The notes under the pieces are model-generated. The model was given only the letters and a program-made list of their open reading frames with translations. It searched no databases and was not told the origin of the DNA. DNA of 64,000 nt from Allobosea sp. Its GTDB lineage: Bacteria > Pseudomonadota > Alphaproteobacteria > Rhizobiales > Beijerinckiaceae. The position numbers and the translations under genes were made by a program. Positions 24,380-32,926 of the stretch are shown here, piece after piece. The stretch is taken from contig JAAEQB010000089.1 in assembly GCA_024231975.1 (NCBI GenBank), positions 1 to 64,000 on the forward strand, in the 5' to 3' direction. Each line of letters starts with the position of its first letter. Position 1 is the stretch's first letter.

Positions 24380-25798
24380 TCAGCGCCCGTCCGGCGTCTG
24401 CGTGCCCCAGAGCAGGCCCTTGACCTGGTCGTAATGCTTGCGCGAATCGTAACGCTCGGCCTTGAGCTTCAGCGTATCGGCCGAAAGCTTGCCGACTGCC
24501 GAAAGAACCGCATAGGACGCCACGACACGGTCGCGCTGCGCCGTCACCAGCGACGAGCGGGCGCTGACCAGTTCCTGCTGGGCGTTCAGCACGTCGAGCG
24601 TGGTGCGCTGGCCGACCTTGGCCTCCTCGCGCACGCCGGCGAGTGCGGTCTCGGCGGCCTGGACCTGCGCCTGCGCGGACACGATCTGCGCCTTGGCGGC
24701 GTCATGTGCGCCCCATGCCGAAACGACCGCGGCGCGGACCGTGTCACGCGAAGTGTCGACTTCGATCCGGCGCTGCCCGGCCGTCTCCTTGGCCTGGCGG
24801 GTGCGCGAATAAACCTGCCCGCCCTCGTAGATCGGGATCGTCAGGGTCGCGACCGCGCTGGCCGAAGTCCGGTTGTCGCCGAAGAACTGGGTGTCGTAGC
24901 GCTGCTGCACCAGGCCGCGCACGCTGACCGTTGGGCCGAGATCGGCCTCGGTCACCTTGACCTGCAGCTCCGCCGCATCGACGCCATGCAGCGCCGCGAT
25001 GATGGCGGGATGGCCCTGCAGCGCCACGCCGAGCGCAGCCGGCAGCGACTTCGGCAGCAGGTTCTCGACCGGCCGGCCGGGAGCGAGCTGCTTGGGCTCG
25101 ACGCCGACATTCTGGCGGAAGCGCGCGATCGAGGTCTTGAGATTGGATTCCGCCAGAATCTCCTGCGACTGCGCCGAGGACAGGCGCGCCTCGGCCTGGG
25201 CGACGTCGGTGCGCGTCACCTCGCCGACCTGGAAGCGGTCCTTGGTCTGGCGCAGCTGCTCCTCCAGAACCTCGACGTTGTTGCGGTTGAGGTTGAGGAT
25301 CGCCGTGTCGCGCAGCACGTTCATATAGGATGTCGCCGCGTCGAGCAGCACGTTCTGCTCGGTGTTGAGCAGGGTCGCGCGCGCCGCCAGCACCTGGGAT
25401 TCGGCCTGGCTGACGGAGCTGCGGGTCTTGCCGCTGTCGAAGATGTTCTGGTCGACCTGCAATCCGCCGCCGCGCGGGTTGAGGCGCGAGACGCTGCGGT
25501 TGTGCGCGGCGCCGGTGCCCTGCGCGTTGAACGGGGTGTCGCTCTCGGTGATGCTGGCGCCGATATCGGCCGAGGCGGTGATGCGCGGGCGATAGCCGGA
25601 GAGCGCCTGCGGCACGTTCTCATTGGTGGCGCGCACCAAAGCGCGCTGTGCGTTCAGCGTTGGATTGCCCGAATAGGCGCGTCCCAGCGCCGCTTCCATC
25701 GTCTGCGCCAGCGCCGGCGAGCCCGTCACGGCTCCCAGCATGCCAGCCAGCAGCAGGCGGCTCGCGGTCTTCTTCAAGGTCGGTCGCGTTAGGATCAC
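24380..25798 (-). CDS. tolC: TolC-family outer membrane channel protein
   Basis: A 472-residue outer membrane efflux protein. It has a signal peptide (residues 1-31, ending SPALAQ). Two repeated OEP domains follow, with the coiled-coil hairpin regions rich in Q, A, E and R (SQAESQVLAARATLLNTEQN; QAQVQAAETALAGVREEA). TolC forms a trimeric duct for type I secretion and multidrug pumps in the outer membrane. No inner-membrane partner is adjacent. In this order the pcm-tolC-popZ-valS arrangement is conserved, as here apart from the dps block. Confidence 0.95.
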   Translation of the reverse strand: MILTRPTLKKTASRLLLAGMLGAVTGSPALAQTMEAALGRAYSGNPTLNAQRALVRATNENVPQALSGYRPRITASADIGASITESDTPFNAQGTGAAHNRSVSRLNPRGGGLQVDQNIFDSGKTRSSVSQAESQVLAARATLLNTEQNVLLDAATSYMNVLRDTAILNLNRNNVEVLEEQLRQTKDRFQVGEVTRTDVAQAEARLSSAQSQEILAESNLKTSIARFRQNVGVEPKQLAPGRPVENLLPKSLPAALGVALQGHPAIIAALHGVDAAELQVKVTEADLGPTVSVRGLVQQRYDTQFFGDNRTSASAVATLTIPIYEGGQVYSRTRQAKETAGQRRIEVDTSRDTVRAAVVSAWGAHDAAKAQIVSAQAQVQAAETALAGVREEAKVGQRTTLDVLNAQQELVSARSSLVTAQRDRVVASYAVLSAVGKLSADTLKLKAERYDSRKHYDQVKGLLWGTQTPDGR

Positions 25799-25989
25799 TG
25801 GACGCCTCTTGTGCGGACTCTAGTCACGCCCAGGCATCGCCCCAGCCTCGGCACTCGATTTAAAATCATAAGCTTTGCAGGTCCCTTCGCCAATGATGCG
25901 CGAGGAACCGGCCGCTTTTCAATTCGCAACTGCCGCAAAAATGCGACACTCCCGCCGGGAGTAGTACCGACGGCCTACGCCTTCTGGGG

Positions 25990-26010
25990 AAAACCGGCTC
26001 CAAGGCCGGC
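25990..26010 (-). terminator. Probable rho-independent terminator after pcm
   Basis: On the minus strand the sequence reads CCGGC, six-base loop, GCCGG, TTTT, eight bases past the pcm stop. The stem is short but GC-only. It implies that tolC, which begins about 200 bases further on, has its own promoter. Confidence 0.5.
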
Positions 26011-26017
26011 CTCACCC

Positions 26018-26659
26018 TCACAGGGCGAACACCTCCGCCTTGCGGAATTCGCGCAGCACGGGTGCCGCCGCGTCGAAGACCGGCCGGCCGGAGAGCGATT
26101 CGCCCGCCTTGCGGTGGAGTACGACGCGCGCCGCGCGCCCGACCCCTTCGATGACGATGAGCCGTCCGCCCTGGCGGACATGGCGGAACAGCGGCTCGGG
26201 CTGCGTCTCGCAGGCGCCGCTGACCAGAACAGCATCGAACTGCCGGTGCTCCGGCAATTTCGCCAGCAATTCGGCGGCGGGCACACCCGGCTGGGCGAAG
26301 GCGGTGCGCGCCAGCGCCAGCGCGGCCTCGTCCGGCTCCAGCAGCGTCGTCTTGGCGCCCATCGCCGCCATCAGCGCCGCGCCATAGCCCGAGCCGCCGC
26401 CATATTCGAGGGCTTCCTCGCCCGGCTGCAGATCGAGCACCTGGATCATCCGCGCCGTCACCATCGGAGCCGGCAGCGCCCGGCCCGTGCCCGGCAGCGG
26501 CTCCTGGCGGTCGAGATAGGCCAGATGCGAAAGCTCGCCCGGCAGGAACGCCTCACGCGGCACTGTGTCGGCCGCGGCGAGCACGGCCCGATCGGTCACG
26601 TCATAGGTGCGCAACTGGCAATCGACCATCATGCGCCGCAGATCGGCGAAGCTGCTCAT
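26018..26659 (-). CDS. pcm: Protein-L-isoaspartate O-methyltransferase-family protein
   Basis: A 213-residue methyltransferase of the PCMT family, which methylates L-isoaspartyl residues to start repair of aged proteins. It shows MVDCQLRTYDVTDRAVLAA, VPREAFLP, the APMVTARMIQVLDL block and a SAM-binding motif at ALEYGGGSGYGAALMA. The canonical 'hGtGSGY' appears here as YGGGSGY. The usual start was taken at the Met at 26659 (MSSFADLRRMMV). In rhizobia this variant is found next to tolC, as here, and may have a different substrate from E. coli Pcm. Confidence 0.9.
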   Translation of the reverse strand: MSSFADLRRMMVDCQLRTYDVTDRAVLAAADTVPREAFLPGELSHLAYLDRQEPLPGTGRALPAPMVTARMIQVLDLQPGEEALEYGGGSGYGAALMAAMGAKTTLLEPDEAALALARTAFAQPGVPAAELLAKLPEHRQFDAVLVSGACETQPEPLFRHVRQGGRLIVIEGVGRAARVVLHRKAGESLSGRPVFDAAAPVLREFRKAEVFAL

Positions 26660-26898
26660 GCTCAAATCTCCGAAGGAAGACGCCCGGACGGGCGCCTCGA
26701 CCCTGCCCGCGGGTTTTGGGCGAGGCGGCGGCAAAAGGCAAGGCCGGGCGTCGGCGCCTCCCTATCGCGATGCGAAGCCGATCGCCGCCGGCTCGTTCGA
26801 ATGGAGGACGCGAGGCCGCCGGCCTTGCCGCCAGGATCGGATGTCGACGCCCACCGCTCGGCGTCGCCTGCCGATCCCTTTCACCATGGGCATGCGCC

Positions 26899-27888
26899 AT
26901 GAAAGCAAGATCCCTGTTCTGGCCGGCGCTGATGCTGGCCTGCCACCTCGCCATGCCGGGCCTGGCCCAGGATCATCCCCTGCTCGGCCGCTTCCAGGGC
27001 GCGCAGCAGGTCGGTTTCAAGGAGGCGGCCTTCGACGAGGCCCGCATCATCACCGGCCCGATCGACGAGCGCAGCTCGCGCGAGCAGAGCGGCGCCGGCT
27101 GGCAGACGGTCGAAGGCAAGGTCTTCACGCTCTACTACAAGCTGCCGCCCGGCCGCACCGGCCTCGAGGCGCTGCGCAACTACCAGGCGAGCCTGACCGG
27201 CACCGGCTTCGAGGTGCCCTTCACCTGCTCGACCGAGGCGGGAAGCTGTTTCAGCGACAGGCGCAAATATCCCGGCCTGTTCCTCGGCCTGGCGCTTGAT
27301 GGAACCACCGACCTGCCGAAGCTGCAGCTCGGCGATTTCGTCCGCAATTTCTTCGGCAACGGCACCGGCCGCTATCTCTATGCCCGCCTGAATCGGCCGG
27401 GCGGCACGGTCCATGTCAGCCTCGCCTTCTCCGAGGACGAGAGCCGCGGCCGGACGGTGATCGCGCGAGTCATCGAGGCCGGCGCCATGCAGACCGGGCA
27501 AATCCAGGTGGTCGAGGCGAGCCAGCTCGGCCGCGAGATCGACCAGAACGGCCGCACCAACGTCTATGGCATCCAGTTCGACTACGACAAGGCCGACATC
27601 AAGCCGGAATCGCAGCCTCAGCTCAAGGCGATCGCCGAATTGCTGGGCAAGAGCCCGGCTCTGCGGCTAGATGTCGTCGGCCACACCGACAACCAGGGCA
27701 GCGCCGCCTACAATCTCAAGCTCTCCGACATGCGTGCCTTCTCGGTCGTCGCCGAGCTGTCGACGCGCTACGGCATCGATCGCAGCCGGCTCAACGCCCT
27801 CGGCAAGGGGCTGGAGCAGCCGGTGGCGTCGAATGCCGACGACGCCGGCCGGGCGCGCAATCGCCGCGTCGAGCTGGTCCGGCGCTGA
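26899..27888 (+). CDS. OmpA-family protein with N-terminal periplasmic domain
   Basis: A 329-residue exported protein. The signal peptide is MKARSLFWPALMLACHLAM..., cleaved near GLAQ. A ~190-residue N-terminal domain (DUF4892-like: QDHPLLGRFQGAQQVGFKEA...) precedes the OmpA C-terminal peptidoglycan-binding domain (about 215-329) with VYGIQFDYDKADIKPES and VVGHTDNQGSAAYNLKLSD. The OmpA domain anchors proteins to peptidoglycan from the outer membrane or periplasm. The start was chosen at the ATG before the signal peptide. It is divergent from pcm by about 240 bases. Confidence 0.9.
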   Translation: MKARSLFWPALMLACHLAMPGLAQDHPLLGRFQGAQQVGFKEAAFDEARIITGPIDERSSREQSGAGWQTVEGKVFTLYYKLPPGRTGLEALRNYQASLTGTGFEVPFTCSTEAGSCFSDRRKYPGLFLGLALDGTTDLPKLQLGDFVRNFFGNGTGRYLYARLNRPGGTVHVSLAFSEDESRGRTVIARVIEAGAMQTGQIQVVEASQLGREIDQNGRTNVYGIQFDYDKADIKPESQPQLKAIAELLGKSPALRLDVVGHTDNQGSAAYNLKLSDMRAFSVVAELSTRYGIDRSRLNALGKGLEQPVASNADDAGRARNRRVELVRR

Positions 27889-27909
27889 GCCAAGGAACGG
27901 CGTGGCTTG

Positions 27910-29034
27910 CTAGCGTGTCCGTACCGGCAATTCCGCAGCGCGCAGTAAGGCTGCGACCTGGCTCTGCTGCCGCGTTCCGGTCTTCCAGAACACCCGGGCA
28001 AGATGGGTGCGCGCCGTCGTCAACCTGATGCCTTGCTGCTGCGCGACCTCCGTCAGAGACAAGCCGGAAGCCAGCCCCAGCGCCAGTCTGGCCTCGGCCT
28101 CGGTCAGGTCGAACATCTGCCTCACTGCCGCGAGGCCCCCACCCGCCGGTTCGAGCGGGCGCGCCACGATCATCACATCGTTCATCCGCCCGGGCAGGGT
28201 GTAGGCTGCCGACAGCGGCGTGACGCAGAGCGAGACGTCACGTCCCTCCCCGCTGCGCGCCCTGAGCAGCATCTGCCCCCGCGCTCCGGCGAGATCGCCC
28301 GCCTTGGCGACCAGCTCCTTCAGCCCGCTTTGCTCGGATGCGGCACGAGCCCACAGCCTGCCGCCCTGCAGGCCGAGCGGGCCCGCCGCATTGGCCAGCA
28401 GTTCGTCGCCGGCAGCATTCGCATAGGCGAACTGCATGGCGCGGTCGACGACGATGACGGCAAGCGAAAGCTCATCGAGCGCCCGCCGCGCCATCTCGCG
28501 CTCGATGCTGATGCCGCCGAGCTGGTGATGCAGCAGCGTGACGCGCCGCATCACCCCCGCCACCCGCTCGAACAGCGCAAATTCGGATGCGTCGAACATC
28601 TCCTGGCGGCGGCCGCGCTGGATGTCGAACATCCAGAAGGAGCCGTCGACATCGAGCACGCGGCTCGCCATCCCGCCATACATGTCCTGCGGCGCCATCC
28701 ATTCGCGCCAGAGGCGGCTGTCGCGGAAGTCCTCGCCGAACAGGATCTGGTCCCGGTAGGCCGAGCCGATCGGCACCGCTGCTACCCGCGCGGCAAAACG
28801 CGCGGCGTCCGGCATCAGCTCGCGATAGAGGAACGCGTTGAGATCGGGGTCGGATGCATTGGTGATCGCGTCGTCGGGATGAGAATTCGGGCCGAAATAC
28901 CCTAGGCAGATCTTGGAGCCGTCGAAGAGATGGCGGACCTGCTCGATCGCCCCGGACATTTGGCGGAAGTCGAGCGCCGCATCCAGCAGCCCGTCGACGG
29001 CGTCGGTGACCACGTCGAGATTCGCCCGCGCCAT
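27910..29034 (-). CDS. LuxR-type transcriptional regulator with PAS-like sensor
   Basis: A 374-residue regulator. The C-terminal LuxR helix-turn-helix (about residues 310-370) reads FDLTEAEARLALGLASGLSLTEVAQQQGIRLTTARTHLARVF, split here by normal family landmarks. A PAS-like segment (LSLAVIVVDRAMQFAYANAAG) sits near residue 190. The N-terminal region is a probable sensor of unknown ligand. The start is the Met at 29034 (MARANLDVV); the upstream in-frame extension is Gly/Arg-rich and unlikely. It is a lone gene convergent with the OmpA gene, so its targets cannot be read from context. Confidence 0.85.
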   Translation of the reverse strand: MARANLDVVTDAVDGLLDAALDFRQMSGAIEQVRHLFDGSKICLGYFGPNSHPDDAITNASDPDLNAFLYRELMPDAARFAARVAAVPIGSAYRDQILFGEDFRDSRLWREWMAPQDMYGGMASRVLDVDGSFWMFDIQRGRRQEMFDASEFALFERVAGVMRRVTLLHHQLGGISIEREMARRALDELSLAVIVVDRAMQFAYANAAGDELLANAAGPLGLQGGRLWARAASEQSGLKELVAKAGDLAGARGQMLLRARSGEGRDVSLCVTPLSAAYTLPGRMNDVMIVARPLEPAGGGLAAVRQMFDLTEAEARLALGLASGLSLTEVAQQQGIRLTTARTHLARVFWKTGTRQQSQVAALLRAAELPVRTR

Positions 29035-29218
29035 CTCAGTCCTCGGCCAGCCATGCGCTCTGCCGGCGCGGCCTGGCCTTCCCCCTCGGCCCGGCATCGT
29101 CCGCTCGGCACCGGCCGCGGAATGCTGGCCGGAGAATCAGGCTAACCTCATGATCCGGCGGAGCAAAGCCCAAATCTTCCCCTGGGTCACCCGGCAGCCG
29201 GGATCTCACATATCCGTC

Positions 29219-30319
29219 TCAGGCTGGCCGCTGACGCGCCTTCAGCACCTCGTCGGCCTCCAGCAGGGTCTCGAAAGCGTAGACGAACTTGTCGTCGAGC
29301 GTATCGCCGTACCAGATCTCCGGCACGATGGTACGGAAGCGGGTCTCGAGCAGGTCGGCCAGGGCCTCGTTGTCCTTCATCCACTCCAGCATGTCGGCAT
29401 AGAGGTTGAAATTGCTCGGCGCCGGGAAGCGGGCGAGCAGGTCCTCGAAGCCCTGCTTGACCAGCACGGGATCGCAGAGTGTGTCCTCGATCTCATGCTC
29501 GCCGACCTCGGTATTGGCGGCCTGGATCAGAGCGTAGAAACCGTAGCCGAAGCGGTCCTTGGTCAATTCGGCGGCACGCCGGGCGAAGACTTCGAGGTCG
29601 TGCTCGTCGCGGCCAAGCCAGCGCGGCATGATCATCCGGGCGAAGTTGCGGCACAGGTCGATATTGTAGCGGTCGAGCGCCCAGGCCGCCTCGAATCGGC
29701 GCTGGTACTCGCTGAAGGAACCGGTCTCGGCGCTGCGGCGGAAATCGCTGGCGCGCCAGGAGAAGTCCTGCGGATCGGGCTGGCTGTCGAGCACCACGTC
29801 CGCCTGCCGCAGGAACCTGCGGAACTGGTCGGCCTGGTCCATATTGACGTCGGCGGCGCAGGCGGTGCCGCGCCAGGCATAGGCCGTCACCCTGAGCGCA
29901 TCGGCATAGGTCGCCGCCGAGAAGGGCGAGGGATCCCTGCGGAAATAGTCGGCGAAACTATCGAGCAACGCCTCGTGCCGCGGCCCGGCATCGTCGCTGT
30001 CGGGGATCGCCATGAACTCCTCGAGGAACCAGTCCTTGACCAGGAGGTAGCGCGGCTTGCCGTTCTCGGCGAGGTCGCCCTCAGCCCGCGCGGCCTCGAA
30101 GGCTGCGCGATAGGCGGCGAAATCGCGTTCCTGCCAGGCCCGGCGCATCGCATCGCGCTCGCCATAGAGGCGCGGAATCTCGTCATGCAGGAAAACCGAG
30201 TGCAGATCATAGTCCCGCAGCAGGATCTGGTAGTTGGTCAGCTCCTCGGTCGGCTCGGGCGCGGCCCGTCCACCCAGCACCTTGTCGCGCACGCTGCGGA
30301 CCAGGTCTTTCCATCCCAT
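29219..30319 (-). CDS. Hypothetical cytoplasmic helical protein (possibly DUF4034-like)
   Basis: A 366-residue, largely helical soluble protein without signal peptide or membrane segments. It opens MGWKDLVRSVRDKVLGG. The middle holds repeated W/F/R-rich helices (YQRRFEAAWALDRYNIDLC, MIMPRWLGRDEHDLEVFARR), somewhat like TPR-type or DUF4034 repeats. No catalytic motif is seen. I do not recognise a firm family. The start was chosen at the Met at 30319, since upstream sequence is low-complexity Arg/Pro. It is monocistronic. Confidence 0.7.
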   Translation of the reverse strand: MGWKDLVRSVRDKVLGGRAAPEPTEELTNYQILLRDYDLHSVFLHDEIPRLYGERDAMRRAWQERDFAAYRAAFEAARAEGDLAENGKPRYLLVKDWFLEEFMAIPDSDDAGPRHEALLDSFADYFRRDPSPFSAATYADALRVTAYAWRGTACAADVNMDQADQFRRFLRQADVVLDSQPDPQDFSWRASDFRRSAETGSFSEYQRRFEAAWALDRYNIDLCRNFARMIMPRWLGRDEHDLEVFARRAAELTKDRFGYGFYALIQAANTEVGEHEIEDTLCDPVLVKQGFEDLLARFPAPSNFNLYADMLEWMKDNEALADLLETRFRTIVPEIWYGDTLDDKFVYAFETLLEADEVLKARQRPA

Positions 30320-30534
30320 CTCGTCCCCCCGCTCCTGTCCGCTCCCGCGCGACATTTGGCCGCTCGGCGCATCATCCGGCCGCCTTGCGGGTGTCAGCAC
30401 GGCTTTCGGCCCCCATTTGCTACGACATCCGCGGTTGCGGGCAAGACGCAGCGCGCGAGCATGGTGATCGGCGATATCGGCGAGAACCATGACGCGGGCT
30501 GCGCGTTTCCATGGGCAGTGACAATCGAGGGGAC

Positions 30535-30837
30535 ATGCAGTTTTCATCCGCGAGACAGGAACTCCGGGTCGCGTTCAAGCGGATCGAAGCCGAGCTCCCT
30601 CCCCGGCTCGCCAGGGCGATGCGCTGGCTCCGCCACCGCGATTCGCGCCTGATCCGGATTCCGGCGGGGCTCGCGCTAATGATCGGCGGCGTGTTCTCGT
30701 TCCTGCCGGTTCTCGGCGCCTGGATGCTGCCGCTCGGCCTGATGCTGCTGGCGGCCGACGTGCCGCCGCTGCAGCGGCCGATGGCGCGCTTTGCGCACTG
30801 GTGCCTCGGATTACTGGAGCGCTTCAGGCGACGCTGA
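30535..30837 (+). CDS. Small membrane protein
   Basis: A 100-residue protein with a basic N-terminus (LRVAFKRIEAELPPRLARAMR), one long hydrophobic region (about 40-75, LIRIPAGLALMIGGVFSFLP...WMLPLGLMLLAA) able to form a helical hairpin, and an Arg-rich end. Similar short proteins of this kind are common in Bosea- and Methylobacterium-like genomes, and I know of no function. The ATG at 30535 follows GAGGGGAC, a good ribosome site. Confidence 0.7.
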   Translation: MQFSSARQELRVAFKRIEAELPPRLARAMRWLRHRDSRLIRIPAGLALMIGGVFSFLPVLGAWMLPLGLMLLAADVPPLQRPMARFAHWCLGLLERFRRR

Positions 30838-30963
30838 TCGAGCGCGCGATAGCGTGAACAATTAAGGTTCTCGTGGGCTTGCCGTTGCGTCAGAGCGCCG
30901 AGCCGGTATTTTCGCGGCGTGCTGCAGGCCATCATCTTGGTTTGGCACGAGAGACCCTTCCAG

Positions 30964-31455
30964 ATGCTCCTCTCCCGTATTGCCGCCGGCGCCCTTGCGC
31001 TCGGCCTCTTCGTGCTGCCCGCTTTCGCCAAGAACTTCGCCGTCCCGGCCAAGAATCCCTCGATCACCATCACGCTGCCGAACGACTGGTCGACCGAGGA
31101 CATCGAATACGGCTTCCAGGCCCGTCCGAAGGACGAGGGCGTCTTCTTCTCGGTGGAATCGGCCGAGGCACGCCAGATCGACAAGATGCTGGCCGACACC
31201 AAGACCTGGATGCGCGACAACAAGATCAAGGCTGTCGAGCCGATCAAGGCCGACATGAAGATCAGCGGCATCGATTCGACGGTCTTCCAGTTCCGCACGA
31301 GCGATGAGAACGGGCCGACGACCGTCGATCTGATCCTGATGCCGGCCGGCAACGGCCGCGTGATGATGCTGACGGTCTGGGGCAACGATGCGGAGCGCGA
31401 AGCCAACGGCAAGGCGCTGGACACGATCTTCGGCAGCATCAAGCCGATCAACTAG
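30964..31455 (+). CDS. Exported hypothetical protein
   Basis: A 163-residue protein with a clear signal peptide (MLLSRIAAGALALGLFVLPA, cleavage near AFAK). A single small domain follows: VPAKNPSITITLPNDW...GFQARPKDEGVFFSVESAEA... The fold looks like a small alpha/beta periplasmic domain, possibly of the PsbP/SnoaL-like size, but no family motif is certain. The start was taken at the signal-peptide Met at 30964. A tRNA-Cys gene on the other strand follows. Confidence 0.72.
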   Translation: MLLSRIAAGALALGLFVLPAFAKNFAVPAKNPSITITLPNDWSTEDIEYGFQARPKDEGVFFSVESAEARQIDKMLADTKTWMRDNKIKAVEPIKADMKISGIDSTVFQFRTSDENGPTTVDLILMPAGNGRVMMLTVWGNDAEREANGKALDTIFGSIKPIN

Positions 31456-31568
31456 CAGGTTGGGAGCGATCTGGGCGGCTGCGGCAATGTCCTGCCCGGC
31501 CGCTCGGATTGCGGCGCCCGGTGCGTGGTCGCACGGGCGGGATCAGCGCATGATCATGAAAGGAAGTT

Positions 31569-31642
31569 TGGAGGCCTCGCCCGGAATCGAACCGGGGTGC
31601 AAGGATTTGCAATCCTCTGCGTAACCACTCCGCCACGAGGCC
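31569..31642 (-). tRNA. tRNA-Cys (GCA)
   Basis: On the minus strand a 74-nt cloverleaf with encoded CCA: acceptor GGCCTCG/CGAGGCC, anticodon GCA in the loop TTGCAAA, T-loop GGTTCGATTCC. The discriminator base is U, as expected for tRNA-Cys. Confidence 0.95.
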
Positions 31643-31833
31643 ATCCGGGAGCGCCGCCCGAGGCGTGCTCCACGGCTGGGCCTATAACCACATGCCGCGG
31701 CGCGCTGCAACCGAAACTCTCTCGCCAATGTGAATTGACGATGGGACAGATCGCCTGCCCACGATTTTCTCCACCTCGATGCCAGCAAAGGGGTTGCGTG
31801 TTCCCGGCAGCGTCGCTATACGCCGCCCACCGA

Positions 31834-31908
31834 TCCCGGATAGCTCAGCGGTAGAGCAATCGACTGTTAATCGATTGGTCGCAGGTTCGAATCCTGCTCC
31901 GGGAGCCA
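31834..31908 (+). tRNA. tRNA-Asn (GTT)
   Basis: A 75-nt cloverleaf with encoded CCA: acceptor TCCCGGA/TCCGGGA, D-loop region AGCTCAGCGGTAGAGC, anticodon GTT in the loop CTGTTAA, T-loop GGTTCGAATCC. The discriminator is G, as expected for tRNA-Asn. Confidence 0.96.
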
Positions 31909-31918
31909 GCATTTTTCG

Positions 31919-31950
31919 AGGGCTTGAGCGATGATCGCTTGGGCCCTTTC
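31919..31950 (+). terminator. Probable terminator of tRNA-Asn
   Basis: AGGGC-TTG-AGCGA, loop TGA, TCGCT-TGG-GCCCT, then TTCTG. Two 5-bp stems with an internal loop sit eleven bases after the tRNA end and just before the VanZ gene. The T tract is short. Confidence 0.5.
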
Positions 31951-31967
31951 TGCTTTCCGGGGACGGA

Positions 31968-32396
31968 ATGGTGCAGCAGGAGCGACAGACGTCCGTGCCG
32001 CGGCTTTTCGGGCTGGAGTTATCCGTGCGCCGCTGGGCTGCGCTGATCGGCTGGAGCGCCGTCGCTCTGGTCGTATTCGCGACGCTGTCGCCGATCGGCG
32101 CCCGTCCGCATCTGGCGCATATGGGGCCGCAGCTCGAACGCTTCATCGCCTATCTGGTCGCCGCGGCGGCGCTCGCCACCGCCTACCCGTCGCGCAAGGG
32201 CGTGATTCTCATCTGCATCGTCGCCGGCGCCGCCGGGCTTGAGATCGCCCAGCATTTCGAGGCGAGCCGGCATGCCCGCGCGCTGGATGCAATGGTCAAG
32301 ATCATGGGCGGCGTCAGCGGGCTCGCCGTCGTGACGCTCTGCGAGCGGCTCTGGTCGAGACGCACCGCCCTCGCGGTCGCCCGCCGCCCGGACTGA
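31968..32396 (+). CDS. VanZ-family membrane protein
   Basis: A 142-residue protein with about four hydrophobic segments. The layout (WSAVALVVFATLSPIGARPHL, HMGPQLERFIAYLVAAAALA, a GLEIAQHFEASRHARALDAMVKI segment) matches the VanZ-like family. The E-x-x-Q and R-D/LD residues after the third helix are typical. VanZ confers low-level teicoplanin resistance in enterococci; in Gram-negatives the role is unknown. The ATG at 31968 comes right after the tRNA-Asn terminator hairpin. Its 3' half overlaps the tail of an opposite-strand reading frame. Confidence 0.85.
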   Translation: MVQQERQTSVPRLFGLELSVRRWAALIGWSAVALVVFATLSPIGARPHLAHMGPQLERFIAYLVAAAALATAYPSRKGVILICIVAGAAGLEIAQHFEASRHARALDAMVKIMGGVSGLAVVTLCERLWSRRTALAVARRPD

Positions 32397-32830
32397 GTCC
32401 CCGCGCATTCTCGTGCGGCAGTAGTCCGGCGGTAGGGCTCGAGGGCTGCAGCCGCCTTCCGTGCCTGGCAACGGCAAGGGGCGGACCGCCGGGATGCCGT
32501 GCTCGTGACGGTGCGCGTATAGGCCTCGGCGGCGCACTCGTTTCGGGTCGCCCGGTGCCAGAGCTCCTGCCAGTCTCGCGGAGCGATCATCACCAGCGCA
32601 TGCTGGAACAGGCCGCCCTCGCGCTTGAGGATGCAGGTGCAGGCCGCCGTCTCGACGATGTCGGTGGCCTGATCACGACAGCGCTCATGCGCGGTGCGAT
32701 CTGCGCGCATCTCCCGTCTTCCTCCGTAGAGGATGCCGGCCGCGATCACGGCAATGGTGAGGGCGAGCACACTCCACAGGAGCCCGCTGCCCCGAATCGA
32801 GACCTCGCGCCCCGGTAGCGTCTCGCTCAT
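32183..32830 (-). CDS. Single-span membrane protein, uncertain 3' end
   Basis: The first ~110 residues look genuinely coding: a short N-terminus, one membrane helix (LLWSVLALTIAVIAAGILYGG), then a soluble part with CRDQ...ACTCILKREGG. Beyond that the reading frame becomes Arg/Ser-rich and runs antisense into the VanZ gene for about 210 bases, which is unusual. Either the real protein ends in a frameshifted place near 32450-32500, or the overlap is real. No family is recognised. The N-terminal Met at 32830 is a sensible start; the chemoreceptor gene ends about 100 bases away. Confidence 0.45.
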   Translation of the reverse strand: MSETLPGREVSIRGSGLLWSVLALTIAVIAAGILYGGRREMRADRTAHERCRDQATDIVETAACTCILKREGGLFQHALVMIAPRDWQELWHRATRNECAAEAYTRTVTSTASRRSAPCRCQARKAAAALEPYRRTTAARECAGTQSGRRATARAVRLDQSRSQSVTTASPLTPPMILTIASSARACRLASKCWAISSPAAPATMQMRITPLRDG

Positions 32831-32926
32831 GGCCGAGAATCATCCCTCATCCGACTTCGACTTGCCCCGGGGGGCTGAAGCGGAACGGCGGACGCGGATC
32901 ACCACGCCCAACCGCTGCCCGTGGGC

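Noticed and set aside
24434..25792. Open frame of 452 codons antisense to tolC
   Set aside because: It mirrors the tolC gene almost exactly and lacks any family signal.
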